Positions 12,381-24,653 of a stretch of DNA of 64,000 nt are shown here, one piece after another. Under the pieces are notes generated by a model that searched no databases, was not told the DNA's origin, and was given only the letters and a program-made list of their open reading frames with translations. Each line of letters begins with the position of its first letter. The first letter of the stretch is position 1. Both the position numbers and the translations under genes were made by a program. Origin of the DNA: Hemibagrus wyckioides (lineage: Eukaryota; Chordata; Actinopteri; Siluriformes; Bagridae); contig NC_080714.1 of the NCBI RefSeq assembly GCF_019097595.1, forward strand, positions 24,781,759 through 24,845,758, given 5' to 3'.

Positions 12381-12493
12381 TTTTGGTTTTGTTGTGTTTA
12401 GGAACCACAACCTGCACTGGTATTCAGAAGATCTGCTTTTTTACTGTCTAGAATAAATCCTCACAATGGATCTGAAAGCCGTCAGACAGTACA
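12214..12493. repeat. Near-perfect 81-bp inverted repeat, 119-bp loop
   Basis: The arm at 12214-12294 starts TGTACTGTCTGACAGCTTTC and is repeated in reverse complement at 12414-12493 with about four differences, including one at the inner edge. The loop carries the interrupted SINE head. Such a structure could extrude as a cruciform or fold as an RNA hairpin; its origin is unknown. Confidence 0.9.
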
Positions 12494-12499
12494 GTGTTT

Positions 12500-13795
12500 C
12501 TCTATGCTCACTGATGATACAACTAACTGTTTGGTTCTTTGTAACATGGTTTTACCTTTATGCTGCTGCCTTTGCTTTGGCAAAGCTGACATCATTCTAA
12601 AATGCCTGTTGCTCGAGCCTGAGGCGTGAACGCAGGAGTTTGGCTTTAAACCCGAATCCTTTTTCATATTTCAGAACATCGCAAGGAGTCAAACCAGGTT
12701 AACCGTGCTGTGAGAGGACTTAACCAGGAGTTCCCCCTACTTTCCTTGCTCCTGCTAAGATAAACACAGGAGATCCACTCCAAACACGGCGTCGGCGGCA
12801 TGGTGGCTCACACCGTGTGCATGTGCATCTGTTTGTGCATGTCTGCGTGTAATAGTGCAAGGATGCGCGAAACCAACATGCAATTTCCTGCACTGTTAAA
12901 TCCTAGATTAAGTGCAGTTTGATGTTTGGCCTGCCTCAGGATGGAGGGGTTAACAGGCTTAGAGTGGAATTCAGGACACCTCTTCCAAGGGATCATTGGC
13001 ACAATTTTCTTTTCTTTAATTCAGTTGGAATGCAAACATTGCACTTCAGGAGATCTGGAATGCTTCATGTTCCAGCAGTCTGACGCCATTTGCTCGCTAT
13101 TTCTATGAGCATGTTGATGTCTCCTTGGCCCAGCCCCAGTTTTAGCACCTGGGCGGCAGGTTGGAATGATCACCGAAGCCTGACTGTGCTGTGTTTTGTG
13201 ACAAGCGTATGAAAGTGGGTGAGTTGCTCTTTACACCCACTGGCCTTGGTGTGACAGCTGGTCAGAGGCCCGAGTCCAATTCCCAAATGAGCTGAGACGC
13301 TGAATGATCTGGCCTTGCTCCAGTTCTCCTGCGCATTCATTTCACCGCTTCTTCCTTCCTCTTGAGTCCTTGTCCAAGTGAGCTTCAAGAATCGCAATGT
13401 CTTATGGTTAAGTGTCCTGGCATGCAAATAAACTACTCTCAATGGCGATTGAAGCCACTCTTTGTGTCCTTAATCCTGGTTTACGCTTCCTCGGAAATCC
13501 TCCAGAAGCTCCCTAAACAAACCTCCGAAATCCTGGAACGGTTAGCGTACAAAGTTTTTAGATACTTTCCGGCTTGTAGTAAAAGGTCAACATCCATGTT
13601 TTATTGTTTTTTGCTCTTTTTTTCCCTTCAAAACAAAACAGCAGCACACTTTGGGTACCGTGTTATTTGATATAAAGGATGGAAGCTTTTGGATGTTCAA
13701 AGGTGCATCTCAGAAGGTTTCCTGAAAAAGCCAGGTGTTGCCAGACATGGGTGATCATGTGACCAAATTGGGTTCTTTCTAAACTTTGGGGGATG
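12500..13795 (+). other. Unique non-coding stretch
   Basis: No gene or recognisable repeat. Short open frames here have no family resemblance. Confidence 0.6.
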
Positions 13796-13935
13796 CGGTA
13801 GTTTAAGTGGTTGGACTGCTAATCGAAGGTTTTGAGTTCAAATCCCAGGTCCACCAATCTGCCACTTCTGGGCCCCTGAGCAAGGCCCAGTTAAAAATGT
13901 AAGTTGCTCTGAATAAGGGTGTCGGCCAAAATCTA
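13796..13935 (+). mobile_element. tRNA-derived SINE, family 1
   Basis: The head reads GCGGTAGTTTAAGTGGTTGG (A-box-like) and GGTTTTGAGTTCAAATCCCA (B-box). The body follows (CTGGGCCCCTGAGCAAGGCC) and then the tail TAAGTTGCTCTGAATAAGGG and GTCGGCCAAAAT. It is a truncated, nonfunctional copy of a short repeat found many times in this window. Confidence 0.8.
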
Positions 13936-16612
13936 CTTTATAGGCAGCATTATTCATGATACAATAAAGGCTGCTAGCATCTTGTGTCTAGGAAACCTAC
14001 TACCTATACAGATGTGTCTAATTTCAATATTAGGTCTCAGACAGCCTCTTAAAACACGTACATGTTTGTCAACACGTCTTCTCACAACAGCGAAAATGGG
14101 CTTGTTTTTGGCAGCATGACTTTCCTGACCTTCCTCGTTCGCCCACTCTCAACATTCCGACGCTTGTCCAGAGCAAGGCAATGCCAGCCTTTAGCCTTGT
14201 GGCTAATTTAACACATGGTCAAACGTGCTAAAGATGTTGCAGTTTCACCAGACCGCGACGGGATTTTTATTTTCAGCCTGTAATTTTGGTGCAAACGGAA
14301 ACGCAGAAAATGATAATTGACAGGCGGTTCCTGATAAACATTCCACGTATTCCCAACATTGTAATTACTGCATTGTAAAAAAGCAAGCCCTACTTGAATA
14401 GCTTGGAGTAATTGGTGTTTCAGTGGAGCTGGGTGGTAGCGTATGTGGATCTTGAAGGATGTTACAGCCAGTGTAGCAGGTTGAAAGGAAACTCCCCAGA
14501 GTTTGTTGGTGGTTGAACACTAAAACACACTAATCTTTCTGGCAAGCCAAAGCATTAGTGTAGCACACCACCCAAGAAAGCCTGGTCTGTGGAGGACAAA
14601 TGTGTAATAATGTAGCAGGTGGTGAAACAAAGGCTTGCTGCAAGATATTTACTTAACCTTTTATCCAGCGCAAAACAATTAAATCACATGGTCGGACATT
14701 TAGGAATGATCAGAATTTCGTGTGAAGGCCTCTGCACAGATTGTTAATTTCCTTTACTGATAAGTTTCCTGTTCCAGCCCCGAATCCCCTGTGCCTCCTA
14801 AAACGCCAGTCGTACGCTGAAACGAAACACTAGCATGTCTTTTCGCAGACGGTTCCCTGTTGCTGCGAGTGTGACGCTCATTCACACACTCCATAAATCC
14901 CTTTTCCCATGACTCTTAATGCAAAAGAATCCTATTAGCTAGATGTCTGCATTTTGGAAAAGCATTAATCATTCGGCATTGTTAAGAGCAATCTGTCCAC
15001 ACACACACACATGGACTCGTATACATGCAGCACAGCACAGCACAGCACTTAAAACCCCACAGGTCACAGGGCAAGGGTGGGTCAAAGGTTAAGGAATGCT
15101 GGGTAAGATTTCTGAAGGTGCAGCGGAAGAGCTTTGTGTGGTGGTGTTTTTCTTTTTTTTTTATGGATTGAGATGAAGCAGGTGGTGAAGGTGCAAAGAA
15201 GGAACGAACCTGCCGTGCCTGGGCCTTTCTCCTCCCTTTAGCCCCATCTGAAGAAACAGGATAAGGGCTTTAATTGAATCACACATGCCTTTTGTTCGCT
15301 TCCGACGGTGCAGCGTCTTTGTCTTCTAAAAGGATGAATTTGGAGCTTGAGGATTTTGACCTCATTTTCGAAGCGGGAGAGGAGCTTGTTCTCCCCCCGC
15401 TGTTCTGCTCTTTAATGTAAAATCGATTACCCTCGATGTGAAAGAGTAGCCCACTTTTCAAGACGAGCCCGAGCCCATGCGAATGGAGCACAGATGAGAA
15501 AACAATGCTTTAACGTCTTTGTCGTTTTTTTTTTTTTTGCTCTCAAACATGGTGGAGTTTTTTTTTTTTTTTTTCCTTTTCTCGCACCTAATCCTCAGAA
15601 CGCCGTGGGGTGCAGAGAGTTGCTGAGGGCAACAAGCTATGACAGATCTGTAGCAGTGCTGAGGGTTAGTCAAAGCAGCCTGAGCTGCTGGATATGTGTG
15701 TGTGTGTGTGTGTGTGTGTGCTGCATAAACAACAACAACAGCGGCAGCAGCACCACATAGTCGGAGCATTAAGCATGAATCATAGGCGGAGCTTTGCTTT
15801 CACCATATGGTATAAACTGCTGGAACGTCATCACCCAAGCGTGATGGCGTCGAGGGAACGTCGCGAATATAGTCACGTAGATATTGGAGATGGAGATCAC
15901 AGTAAAAATGTGGACTGGAACATCACCAGAAAAACAGCACTGGCAAATAAATAAAGGCAACACCATGAATAAGCATTAGATCATCCTTCTTTTTGTCACA
16001 TGATTCTGATTGCCAGCTTAAACACGTGTGAGGTTTCTATGGAAACGGATCATCTTGAAACGGGGGAGGGACACGGCATGCTACTCACCGTCTGTATAAA
16101 ATTGTAAGGAGGGAATTAGTGGGGTAGAGATGATGAACGATCTATGCTAAAAAAGCACGAGTTGGAAGTAATAAATACAGTCACGGTGCTGGAGGAACCT
16201 CAGATCTTCACTGGAGTCTGACTTCATTTGCACTCATCACACCTCGAGCTGCACCACGGTCCTCTAGGGCTGCTTGACTGGTCCCACCATCTCTCAGGGT
16301 ATTAGGAAGGTATACATCAAGACTTTTCTCTGTTCTGGTACGTGGGTGGTGGAAGGAACTTTGTCTCGATATCCGAACTGCCGAGTCCCTGGCTGTCTTT
16401 GGATGACGTTTAAAGACCTTCCTCTTTCTGAAGCAGTTAGATTAAGACTTGCTTATCCATGACCTGTGCATAATTTCAGACCTGGTCTTGAGTTTGAACA
16501 ACCTTTGAACCAATACCAGATATTTGTTTCCTTGGCAATCAAATAATGTTTCTCAGAATATAGTCTCAATATAACCAAACTTTTGCTTTTGACCAAGAAC
16601 AACTTCTTCTTC
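13936..16612 (+). other. Unique non-coding stretch with short simple repeats
   Basis: It contains a short CA run (about 15000), poly-T patches at 15526-15538 and 15559-15574, and (TG)13 at 15695-15720 followed by an AACAAC/GCAGCA stretch. No exon or RNA gene is recognised. Confidence 0.65.
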
Positions 16613-16790
16613 TGGCATTTTGGCCGAAGTCCAGAGTGACTTACATTTTATCTCATTTTATACAACTGAGCAATTGAGGGTTAAGGGCCTTGCTCTGGGG
16701 CCCAGCAGTGGCAGCCTGGTGGTGCTGGGATTTGAACACACACCCTTCTGATCAGCAGTCGCTCACCTTAACCACTAAGCTACCACATCC
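16613..16790 (-). mobile_element. tRNA-derived SINE, family 1, near full length
   Basis: On the + strand it reads tail to head: GGCATTTTGGCCGAAGTCCA, GAGTGACTTACATTTTATCT, ATACAACTGAGCAATTGAGG, GGGCCCAGCAGTGGCAGC, GGGATTTGAACACACACC (reverse B-box) and CACCTTAACCACTAAGCTAC (reverse A-box). Confidence 0.88.
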
Positions 16791-18875
16791 CAAGAGTCAA
16801 CTATTTTGACAGGAAGACTCTGACTATCTTACTGACCCATGTAACCGTGTTTACCTCCTACTGTTATACCCACAAAAATTATGCTTAAATGTAATAATGC
16901 AAAATACATGTTTGGTGTAATTCTGAAGCTGATTATCACTAGTGTACATAGTTTTAGTGTTTGTAAAGTCAATCTATAGGCCACAACGATATTCTGGGAA
17001 CCACCACTGTGACGAGATTTGTTTTTAAACAAAGTTTTTTTTAATATGTGTATATCCACAATTTGACCTCTTTCTCTTAACCGAGTTGCAAGCTAAGTCA
17101 ATGACTGCAATGACTGCATGCTAGTTTTTTTTTTTTTTTTTTCCCTGAGATTATCATTTTAAATGTGTTGGGGAGGAAAATATAGGATTATAGCGTGAAG
17201 GAGATTTTTCTTACATACCCTCAGTAAGATAACAAGATAACAAGCTTCATGCTATGAATCATCTCCCTGATTCAATAAAAACAAGCCTTCAGTGAGATCA
17301 TATTAAAACCGATTTTATGATGAGGCCCCGTATTTACTTGTGTTTTACCGCCTTTTGAAATCCATGCATCTTCCTTCTACGTCTGTTTGTCTTTTTTTCT
17401 TTATGCTGCCAAAACCGGTTCAGATTTATTTCAGATATTTCAGATGAAATGACCCAGAAACCGGGACTTGTTTTCTTATATCCGTGGAAGGTTGTATTTG
17501 TTATCGATGCGCTCGTGTGTCACATGGTTGCAGAGTGATTACAGGGGAGCTCATCTTCTCTAATGGTGCCACATAATCCAATTTTCAGGCTACTATATGT
17601 CCGTCCATCATCATGACTCTATTGTAAATTTTTTTTGCCTTGCCATCCCCCAGTCGTCTTTTGTTTTCCTTTTCTCCGCCTTCATCTTGACCGATAAATG
17701 GAGCTCTCACGGAGATGGTCCATTCAGCTGGACCGGTCGGGGAGCTGGCTAGAAAGTCAGCACAGCATGTTTCTTCTCTAATCCCTCCAGTCCCCCATAA
17801 TAACACAAACACACACACACACAAGCAAGCGTCCAGTTTTCAGTTTGTCTCCCCAGTCATTACAGATTCCACACATCACTTCAATCTCCTCCCATTTTTA
17901 CTGGCCATCTCAAAGACAGTGTTTTTGTAGTGTCCTAAAGCCTTGGACGGCGTCCATAACTCGAGTAACAAACTGTAAAAACGTTTCATCCATTTCTACC
18001 TCAAAAGGAGAAACATTGCACGAACTGCCCCATGCTCTGGCTCATAATATTTCATCCTAATAATGCCTCTTATCTGGGTACAATGTCCTATCCTTTCTTC
18101 ATTAATCAGAAACAAAATCTGAATGCAAAGATATTGTGCTACATTTATATGGAATACAATCATTCAGGCTTTCATGTCCTTGTGCCTTTGTTCAAACAAA
18201 CTCTTAATTTGATCACGAGGAGCAGCCAACAATAAAAGAAGGCCATCTTCCTGTACTCCGGATGAGCGAAAGAGTGAGGGACCGGGCTTGGAGTTGGGAT
18301 GGGGGGGGGGTTGAACAAGAGGAGAAAATGAACTCCAGCACCACTTAAGGAACTCCTTTCATTCGGCTCTCGAATCGGAGCTTGACGAGGGTTTCAAAAT
18401 CGATACGAATCAGGCATCCCAACAAACAAAAATGGCCTCCATCTTTCCCTTTTCTCTTTCGCTTTCCTCTCCCCCCCAGATCAATGAAGGAAAAATTGGC
18501 CCATGAACAAATCTGTCCGGCTCTCAGCACACCGCTAGGACTCTACAGTGAGCTAATTAATAGATAGATAGGCTGGTGCAGTTACCTTGGCACCCTTAAG
18601 AGTACTGGGGAAGACGAAAGGGGGGGAAGGTACTATTTATCTAAATTCCAATTACCCTCATCTGCACTGTTTGATGTTGCAGTTGGGTCAGCGCTCAGCA
18701 GGCAGCGCAAGCTCTTTGCATTTCAAACGCTTGAGCGAGGAGTGCTGGTGAGGCTTCAAGCATGCGGGAGCTTGTGTTGCAGCCAGGTGTACAGGGAGCA
18801 ATGTTCAAACTCTGGGGTTTGTCAAGCTGTTGTCATGCAAAACCTGGCTAGGATTGTGTAGTATCTTGTACAGCA
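16791..18875 (+). other. Unique non-coding stretch
   Basis: A poly-T patch lies at 17126-17142 and a short CA run at 17809-17823. No gene, RNA gene or transposon is recognised. Confidence 0.6.
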
Positions 18876-19114
18876 GAAGATAAAGAAGCCTTTATTTGTC
18901 ACATATACATTAGAGCACAGTGTAATTCTTTTCTTCACACATCCCAGCTTACGAAGCTGTGGTCAGAGCACAGGGTCAGTCATGAAGCAGAGGGTTAAGA
19001 CTCTTTTTCAAGGGCGAAACATTTGTAGCTTGGCAGTACTGGGCCTTTAACTCCTGACCTTCCAATCAACATCTCAGAGCCTCTTTGGGCCACCACTGAC
19101 CCCCTAATACCATT
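18876..19114 (-). mobile_element. SINE family 2
   Basis: The + strand starts with the tail GATAAAGAAGCCTTTATTTG and TCACATATACATTAGAGCAC, followed by GTCAGAGCACAGGGTCAG and a degraded reverse tRNA-like head (CTCCTGACCTTCCAATCAAC). A second copy in the other orientation is at 28490-28697. Confidence 0.75.
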
Positions 19115-19129
19115 ACTGCCCTGTAGGGA

Positions 19130-19322
19130 TGTGATAGCTTCCGTGGTTAAGGTGTTGAACAACTGTTCGAAAGGTTGTGAGTTCAAATCTCATGTCCAAC
19201 AAGCTGCTACTGCTGGGCCGTTGAACAAGGGCCTTAACTCTTAGTTGATCAGTTGTATAAAAATGCGGTAAATTTTAATCCGCTCTGGATAGGGGCGTCT
19301 GCCAAATGCCGTGAATGTAGAA
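19130..19322 (+). mobile_element. tRNA-derived SINE, family 1
   Basis: The head reads CCGTGGTTAAGGTGTTGAAC and GGTTGTGAGTTCAAATCTCA. The body reads CTGCTGGGCCGTTGAACAAG and the tail TCCGCTCTGGATAGGGGCGT and CTGCCAAATGCC. It lies immediately next to a family 2 copy in the opposite orientation. Confidence 0.85.
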
Positions 19323-21529
19323 CCACTAACAATAACACACCTGATTCAACCGAGGAAAGGCTGGTAATTATCACTCGTATGAGCAGGAAAAACAAGTCAA
19401 ATGTGCAGGACAAGTGGTTCTCCCTTATAAGGATTGGGAACCCGTGCACCAGACGGACAAACCGAAGCAGCCATGCATGGTGAAATCAGCACCTTTTTTT
19501 TCTTTCTCGACTCCTGCAACAGGTTCTGCATAACTATAAACAGTAAAAGGCCAGAGGATGGCTGGCATTTTTATAGTGGGTACAGCTGTCTCTGGATTCT
19601 GTCTGGATGGCAGGCTATTTTGTTTAAGCAGACCGCTCCGGAGTGAGAAGCTTCTCTGTTTTGACTTGCCCAAAGCGCTGGTTGTTTGGTGTCAGACACT
19701 GGCTTGAGTGCACTCGCAGACAAGCTCTGGCCCGTTTTATTTTTCTCCCCCCATAAATGGAAGAGTTGATGAGCTGAGAGCCGTGCAGGTCATGGTGGAT
19801 GACCCAAAGAGCATGCTTGCATTTTTGGAAAGATCTTTACACACTTACTTACCCTCTTAAAGGTGACACAGGTGTCATCGTTTTGGGCGTATCGTTACTG
19901 TTTTTACGGTACAGTGCTTGCCTTTTAGCAACCACGGGTCGTTGTTGCTCAATCGGCCTTTGTGATGCGTCCGGGATCAGTTTAGCAATCCGTTCTCTTT
20001 TGCAGACGTGAAAAATGCAGATGGCAGCCGGTGGAGATAAAACGATGTGATAAGCCGTTGCTGACGGCTGCCAATGCACGACACTACAGCTGGTGCTGCA
20101 TGCATTGACAAACTGCGGCTCGAGTCCGTCATCTTCCAGAACCTTCTGTCCCGCTGCTGCTTGACTCACAAGCTCCAGCTTGGCCCGCGACTTCTGACAC
20201 CCAATATGGCAGCCTTTGACTAATTGACGCCACCTTGTCAACCCTAATTAACAGGCTAACGATGTTTTTCACTTTGGGCCAACCCAGATATTTAGAAGAA
20301 GACCCAAACTCGGCGACATCACATCTGCGCCTTGCCTTCTTTCCTCCATCTTTTTTGTTTCCACTTCTTGAATTAATATGCATTACTCAGACTCTCATTT
20401 CCGTCTCTTGTCACTTTTCTGTCACCGTTGATAAGGACAGATTTGCCGGCTGCTCATTTTATCTAGCTTCTTATTCCTGGCAGATAGGTGAGCTCTGCAA
20501 CTTGAGCTGTGCTTTTCTTTTTCCTTTTTCTTTTTTTCCATGCCTCTCGCTTATTATTATTTATTTTTTTTCCCACTGATACTTCAGAGATGTTTTGCGT
20601 TTCTCCATGTTCAAACTGAGCATGCTCGCTACACTAATTATCACTGTGAGGAAACAGAGGAGTCACTAATGATGAAGCAGCAGGGGCTCGAGAGCACGTA
20701 TGTGTTCGCGTGTGTGTACAGAGGTACGTGCTCGTGTGCCAGCACCGGTATAGTGTCATTAAAATGTAATTGATTTCTATTTTCTATCCGACGACGGAAA
20801 AGCGCTACGCCCGAACCTCTGCTGTCAGTAAACAGTAATCTGAAGCTCTGCTGTCGGCGTCTGTCTTTCTGAACTCTGCCTTTCTGAACTCCTCTGAAGC
20901 TCTTTTTCTGGGTCAGCGCAAGCACGCGCCACTCCGGAGAACAGCGGGCCAATTAGAATACTCCGGAATACCACATCTGTCAGTAAAGCGCAGGGAAAAA
21001 AACGGAGCAGCACCAAGCATCCTATATGAAAATGGAGTATGTTAGTGTTATGTCGGGAGCATCCAACAGTTCTGAAGAAATGAATTGTTTTAGGGTGTGC
21101 TGTTAGAGGAAAATAAGCAACTGAACCCAGCTGAATTTTTCATCCAGCGCATACGTGTTTTATTCCTTCATACCACAGCGATCTGAAACTGTGTGATTAC
21201 AGGGTTTATATTCGAATTACATCATATGTTTTTTTATCTGTTTATAGTTACATTTAATTTTGCCGTGATTCTGAAGTTAGTTCCTGCATTATAACCGCTG
21301 TAAAAAGCCAATTCCTGACCATCCCCCAACCTGTCGCCAACCCCCCACCCCCTGTCCCCTTGGCCCATCCTTCTCTATTGAATGAATAAGTTACTGACAC
21401 TGGAGACTCCTTCCTCAGCGACAGCATAAGCTCAAGCCTCACATCATGTGACCTCAGATAAAATGTCCGTTATTGCCCCCCAAGAAGAACAGTTCCAAAC
21501 CATATTCTTTCTTCTCTGTTTCCTGTCAG
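19323..21529 (+). other. Unique non-coding stretch before exon A
   Basis: No repeat family except one copy of the short dispersed motif at 21392-21414. Open frames of up to 130 codons (for example 19849-20241 minus) show no domain pattern. Confidence 0.6.
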
Positions 21530-21670
21530 ATCCGAGTGGACGGCATTTCTCCACCTTCCCAGAATGTGCTGCTGTACGAGACGGTCCCAGTGGTGGAGGG
21601 AAGTCCGATCCTGCGCGACATGGTGTTCAGTCCGGATTATCAGTACACCTACTTGCTGAGCGACAAACAG
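21530..21670 (+). CDS. plxna3: Plexin-A exon A: C-terminal end of the sema domain
   Basis: This internal exon has 141 bases, 47 codons, open in frame 0 and phase 0 at both ends. It is bounded by an acceptor (cctgtcag, 21522-21529) and a donor (gtaaca, from 21671). The peptide starts IRVDGISPPSQN and contains LLYETVPVVEGSPILRDM, followed by FSPDYQYTYLLSDKQ. The LLYE...V..G.P.LRDM.FSPD..Y.Y...KQ pattern is the last blade of the plexin-A sema beta-propeller, which binds class 3 or class 6 semaphorins outside the cell in axon guidance. Codon joining to exon B (DKQ then VTR) is the normal sema-PSI junction. The preceding sema exons are not in the window. A (TG)n tract starts 22 bases after the exon. 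Assignment to plexin-A is strong; the A3 paralog call rests mainly on exons D and E. Confidence 0.88.
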
Positions 21671-21687
21671 GTAACATCTGCTCAGTG

Positions 21688-21691
<4 letters not shown>

Positions 21692-21730
<39 letters not shown>
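21692..21730 (+). repeat. (TG)n microsatellite just after exon A
   Basis: An uninterrupted TG run of 39 bases starts 22 bases after the last exon base, so it is transcribed as UG repeats close to the donor site. Confidence 0.97.
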
Positions 21731-21733
<3 letters not shown>

Positions 21734-21818
21734 ATGCAGTGTAGTCTGTTTCCTGATAGTTATCCAAAATGTTACTGGCTACATGAATAGTTTTGACCAA
21801 ACTTTTAAATAAAAAATG

Positions 21819-22274
21819 GAATTTCCTTCTGTTTTTGTTGTGTCCTTGTTGATGATTAAATGTCTTTATCATGTCTCACTCCACAGTGGTGGTTAATATG
21901 AAGCTCATATGAAAGTAGACACTCAGAACTTTAAGAATTCTATATGTGTTTCTGTTTTTCACTAGCATACTAGGGGCGATATATTCATAGAAAATGAAAG
22001 AAAAACACACAAAGGTTTTTATCTTTAAAGTAAGCGGTGATATCGAACCTTTTTCTGCTCTCTGAGATGCTCCAAGTTCTTGTTCATCTAAAAAGCATAT
22101 CAAATTTGAAGGTCTTTATGTTCAACCACTAAAATTCTGAGTAAGGTTATCCAACAGAGGGAAAAACACACATCTAAAACACACTGAAAGCCAACAGACT
22201 CATTTTATATCAGACTCACAGCCTGAAAATCATTCGTTTATACTGATTGAAAATGTTTGATAAGTCACTGTTGT
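21819..22274 (-). mobile_element. Dispersed repeat copy, inverted relative to 30.0 kb copy
   Basis: Shared phrases in reverse complement with 30032-30509 include AAAACACACTGAAAGCCAAC, AGACTCATTTTATATCAGAC and TTTGTTGTGTCC. Divergence is moderate, with small indels. No transposase frame is visible, so the class is unknown. Confidence 0.85.
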
Positions 22275-22479
22275 ACCGGTAAAAAGGGTTAAACACCAAG
22301 ACAACACTGAAGTATTCTGATACAGATCTGAATAAATATTGGATTTGCCTACTAGAAGATTCACAGCTACAAAATCTTCACCTGAATTGAAAAGCCTAAA
22401 CTCTTCAAATGACTTAAAGCACGAGTTACGTTAGCAACGTTAGCCGGTTAGCTCCAGTGCAAATGCAAATGTGAAGACG

Positions 22480-23300
22480 TCTGTCTTTTTTGTGTGTGTG
22501 TGTGTGTAGAAATTGTATAAATATCATTTTCTTGGATGATTTACAGTTTCACTGTTGGCTTCTAATTCATTCCCGCACCGCTGGTGACGTGCAGGAAAAC
22601 ATTTGTTCTGCGGCGTGAAGACTTCTCACGGAAGAATAAAGAGCCATTTGTCACGCGTCTCGGCTCCGCCCCCATTTCACCGCCGAGCGTTTTGTTTTAA
22701 GAATCACAAGCGGAATCTCAGATATGTTGTTTTAACATCTGCGCTACAGGAAGACAGAATAAGAAGCGACGTGTGTGAATGCGCGTGAATGGGAGCCCCA
22801 GCTGGTGGTCTTAATAAGATGTAGCGACTCTCTCTTCTTCTCTCTCTGCACGCCTCTGTCGGCGGGGAAGCGCGAGAACGGAGAACGCAGGACGAGTTCC
22901 TCCGCAGCTGAGAAAGACACTTGACGCTGTACAGCTGCAGAGAGAATGATGCCACAGTTCTTTCTTCGGAAACCTTCCTCCCGATGCTCATTCGCAGATC
23001 TTGGCGGCAACGCAGACGCGGGATGAGACGAGATCGCCCTCGTTGTGTATGTTTCTGAGACGCAAGAAAGGGACGTGACCTCCAAGCTACGCGTGAAAAG
23101 CGAAAATAATCCGATCCGACTGTGGAAGCCGTCAGCAGGGCTAATATTTAGAGATTATTGTCTGTGAGCTTCAGGAAATAAAAGCGCTAAAACTGCCAAT
23201 ATTTGCCCCGGGTATACAAGGCGGGCGCAGGCCATAAAGGGAGCAGTTTTCACTTAGATAGGATTTATACTGAAGATGTCACTATTCACATCACTGGAGG
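22480..23300. promoter_or_regulatory. CpG-richer non-repetitive segment
   Basis: After a short (GT)n at 22491-22508, bases 22560-23300 have many CpGs (GTCACGCGTCTCGGCTCCGC and similar) and no repeats. It could be an intronic enhancer or an alternative promoter CpG island. No start codon plus signal peptide or other coding evidence was found. Confidence 0.25.
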
Positions 23301-23462
23301 CACGAGAGCGATGGATGGAGACACTGTGTGTAAGGAGAAAAACACTCAGGGGCATGCTGTTATAGGAAAATAATCATCATCAACAGAGCAGTATGATGCA
23401 GCCTGGAGCCATGAAGCAGGTCCTGTTTCTGCCCCATGTGGATTATTTCCCTTTTTAATATT

Positions 23463-24653
23463 TTAGACCAGATGAGTTGATCACTGATTTAAATAGTATT
23501 TAGACCAGATCAGTTGATCACTGATGTAGACAGTATTTAGACCAAATCGGTTGACCACTGATTTTAGACCCGATCATTTGATCACTGATTTAGACACTAT
23601 TTAGACCAGATGAGTTGATCACTGATGTGGGCAGTATTTAGACCATATGAGTTGATCACTGATTTGGGCAGTATTTAGACCATATGAGTTGATCACTGAT
23701 TTGGGCAGTATTTAGACCAGATGAGTTGATCACTGATTTGGGCAGTATTTAGACCATATGAGTTGATCACTGATGTAGACAGTATTTAGACCATATGAGT
23801 TGATCACTGATGTAGACAGTATTTAGACCATATGAGTTGATCACTGATTTTAGACCCGATCATTTGATCACTGATTTAGACACTATTTAGACCCGATCAT
23901 TTGATCACTGATTTAGACACTATTTAGACCAGATGAGTTGATCACTGATTTGGGCAGTATTTAGACCAGATGAGTTGATCACTGATTTGGGCAGTATTTA
24001 GACCATATGAGTTGATCACTGATTTGGGCAGTATTTAGACCATATGAGTTGATCACTGATTTGGGCAGTATTTAGACCAGATGAGTTGATCACTGATTTG
24101 GGCAGTATTTAGACCAGATGAGTTGATCACTGATTTGGGCAGTATTTAGACCAGATGAGTTGATCACTGATTTGGGCAGTATTTAGACCAGATGAGTTGA
24201 TCACTGATTTGGGCAGTATTTAGACCATATGAGTTGATCACTGATTTGGGCAGTATTTAGACCATATGAGTTGATCACTGATTTGGGCAGTATTTAGACC
24301 ATATGAGTTGATCACTGATTTGGGCAGTATTTAGACCATATGAGTTGATCACTGATTTAGACACTATTTAGACCAGATGAATTGATCACTGATGTGGGCA
24401 GTATTTAGACCAGATGAGTTGATCACTGATTTGGGCAGTATTTAGACCAGATGAGTTGATCACTGATTTGGGCAGTATTTAGACCATATGAGTTGATCAC
24501 TGATTTTGGCAGTATTTAGACCATATGAGTTGATCACTGATTTAGACACTATTTAGACCAGATGAATTGATCACTGATTTGGGCAGTATTTAGACCATAT
24601 GAGTTGATCACTGATTTGGGCAGTATTTAGACCAGATGAGTTGATCACTGATT
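23463..24653 (+). repeat. 37-bp minisatellite, about 32 copies
   Basis: The unit runs from TTTAGACCAGATGAGTTGAT to CACTGATTTGGGCAGTA, head to tail without spacers. Variant positions are AGATGAG/ATATGAG and TTGGGCAG/GTAGACAG/TTAGACACT. A rarer variant (CCCGATCATTTGATC) recurs at 23569, 23856 and 23892, which shows block-wise amplification. Confidence 0.97.

Larger units (their letters stand above)
1..21529 (+). other. Intron (3' part) upstream of exon A
   Basis: Exon A is internal, enters in phase 0 and has a good acceptor, so at least the 3' part of this 21.5 kb is intron of the plexin gene. I found no sema-domain exon and no promoter in it. The open frames present come from simple repeats or are short and have no family resemblance. 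The stretch holds the repeats, SINE copies and candidate regulatory segments listed separately. Whether the whole segment is a single intron, or the left part is outside the gene, cannot be decided from this window. Confidence 0.7.

Noticed and set aside
13796..13935. Possible tRNA gene (A and B boxes)
   Set aside because: The tRNA-like head cannot form a complete cloverleaf as read and is fused to a SINE body and tail present at several other places.
16274..16462. Candidate upstream sema exon
   Set aside because: The peptide shows no sema-domain residues and the flanks have no convincing AG/GT pair in frame with exon A.
19849..20241. 130-codon frame on the minus strand
   Set aside because: No recognised domain, no supporting splice sites, ordinary intron composition.
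22704..23085. Overlapping minus-strand frames in the CpG-rich segment
   Set aside because: Two overlapping frames without domain pattern; explained by the GC-rich, stop-poor composition.
23463..24653. CRISPR-like regular 37-bp repeats
   Set aside because: Units are directly contiguous without unique spacers, and the context is an animal intron.
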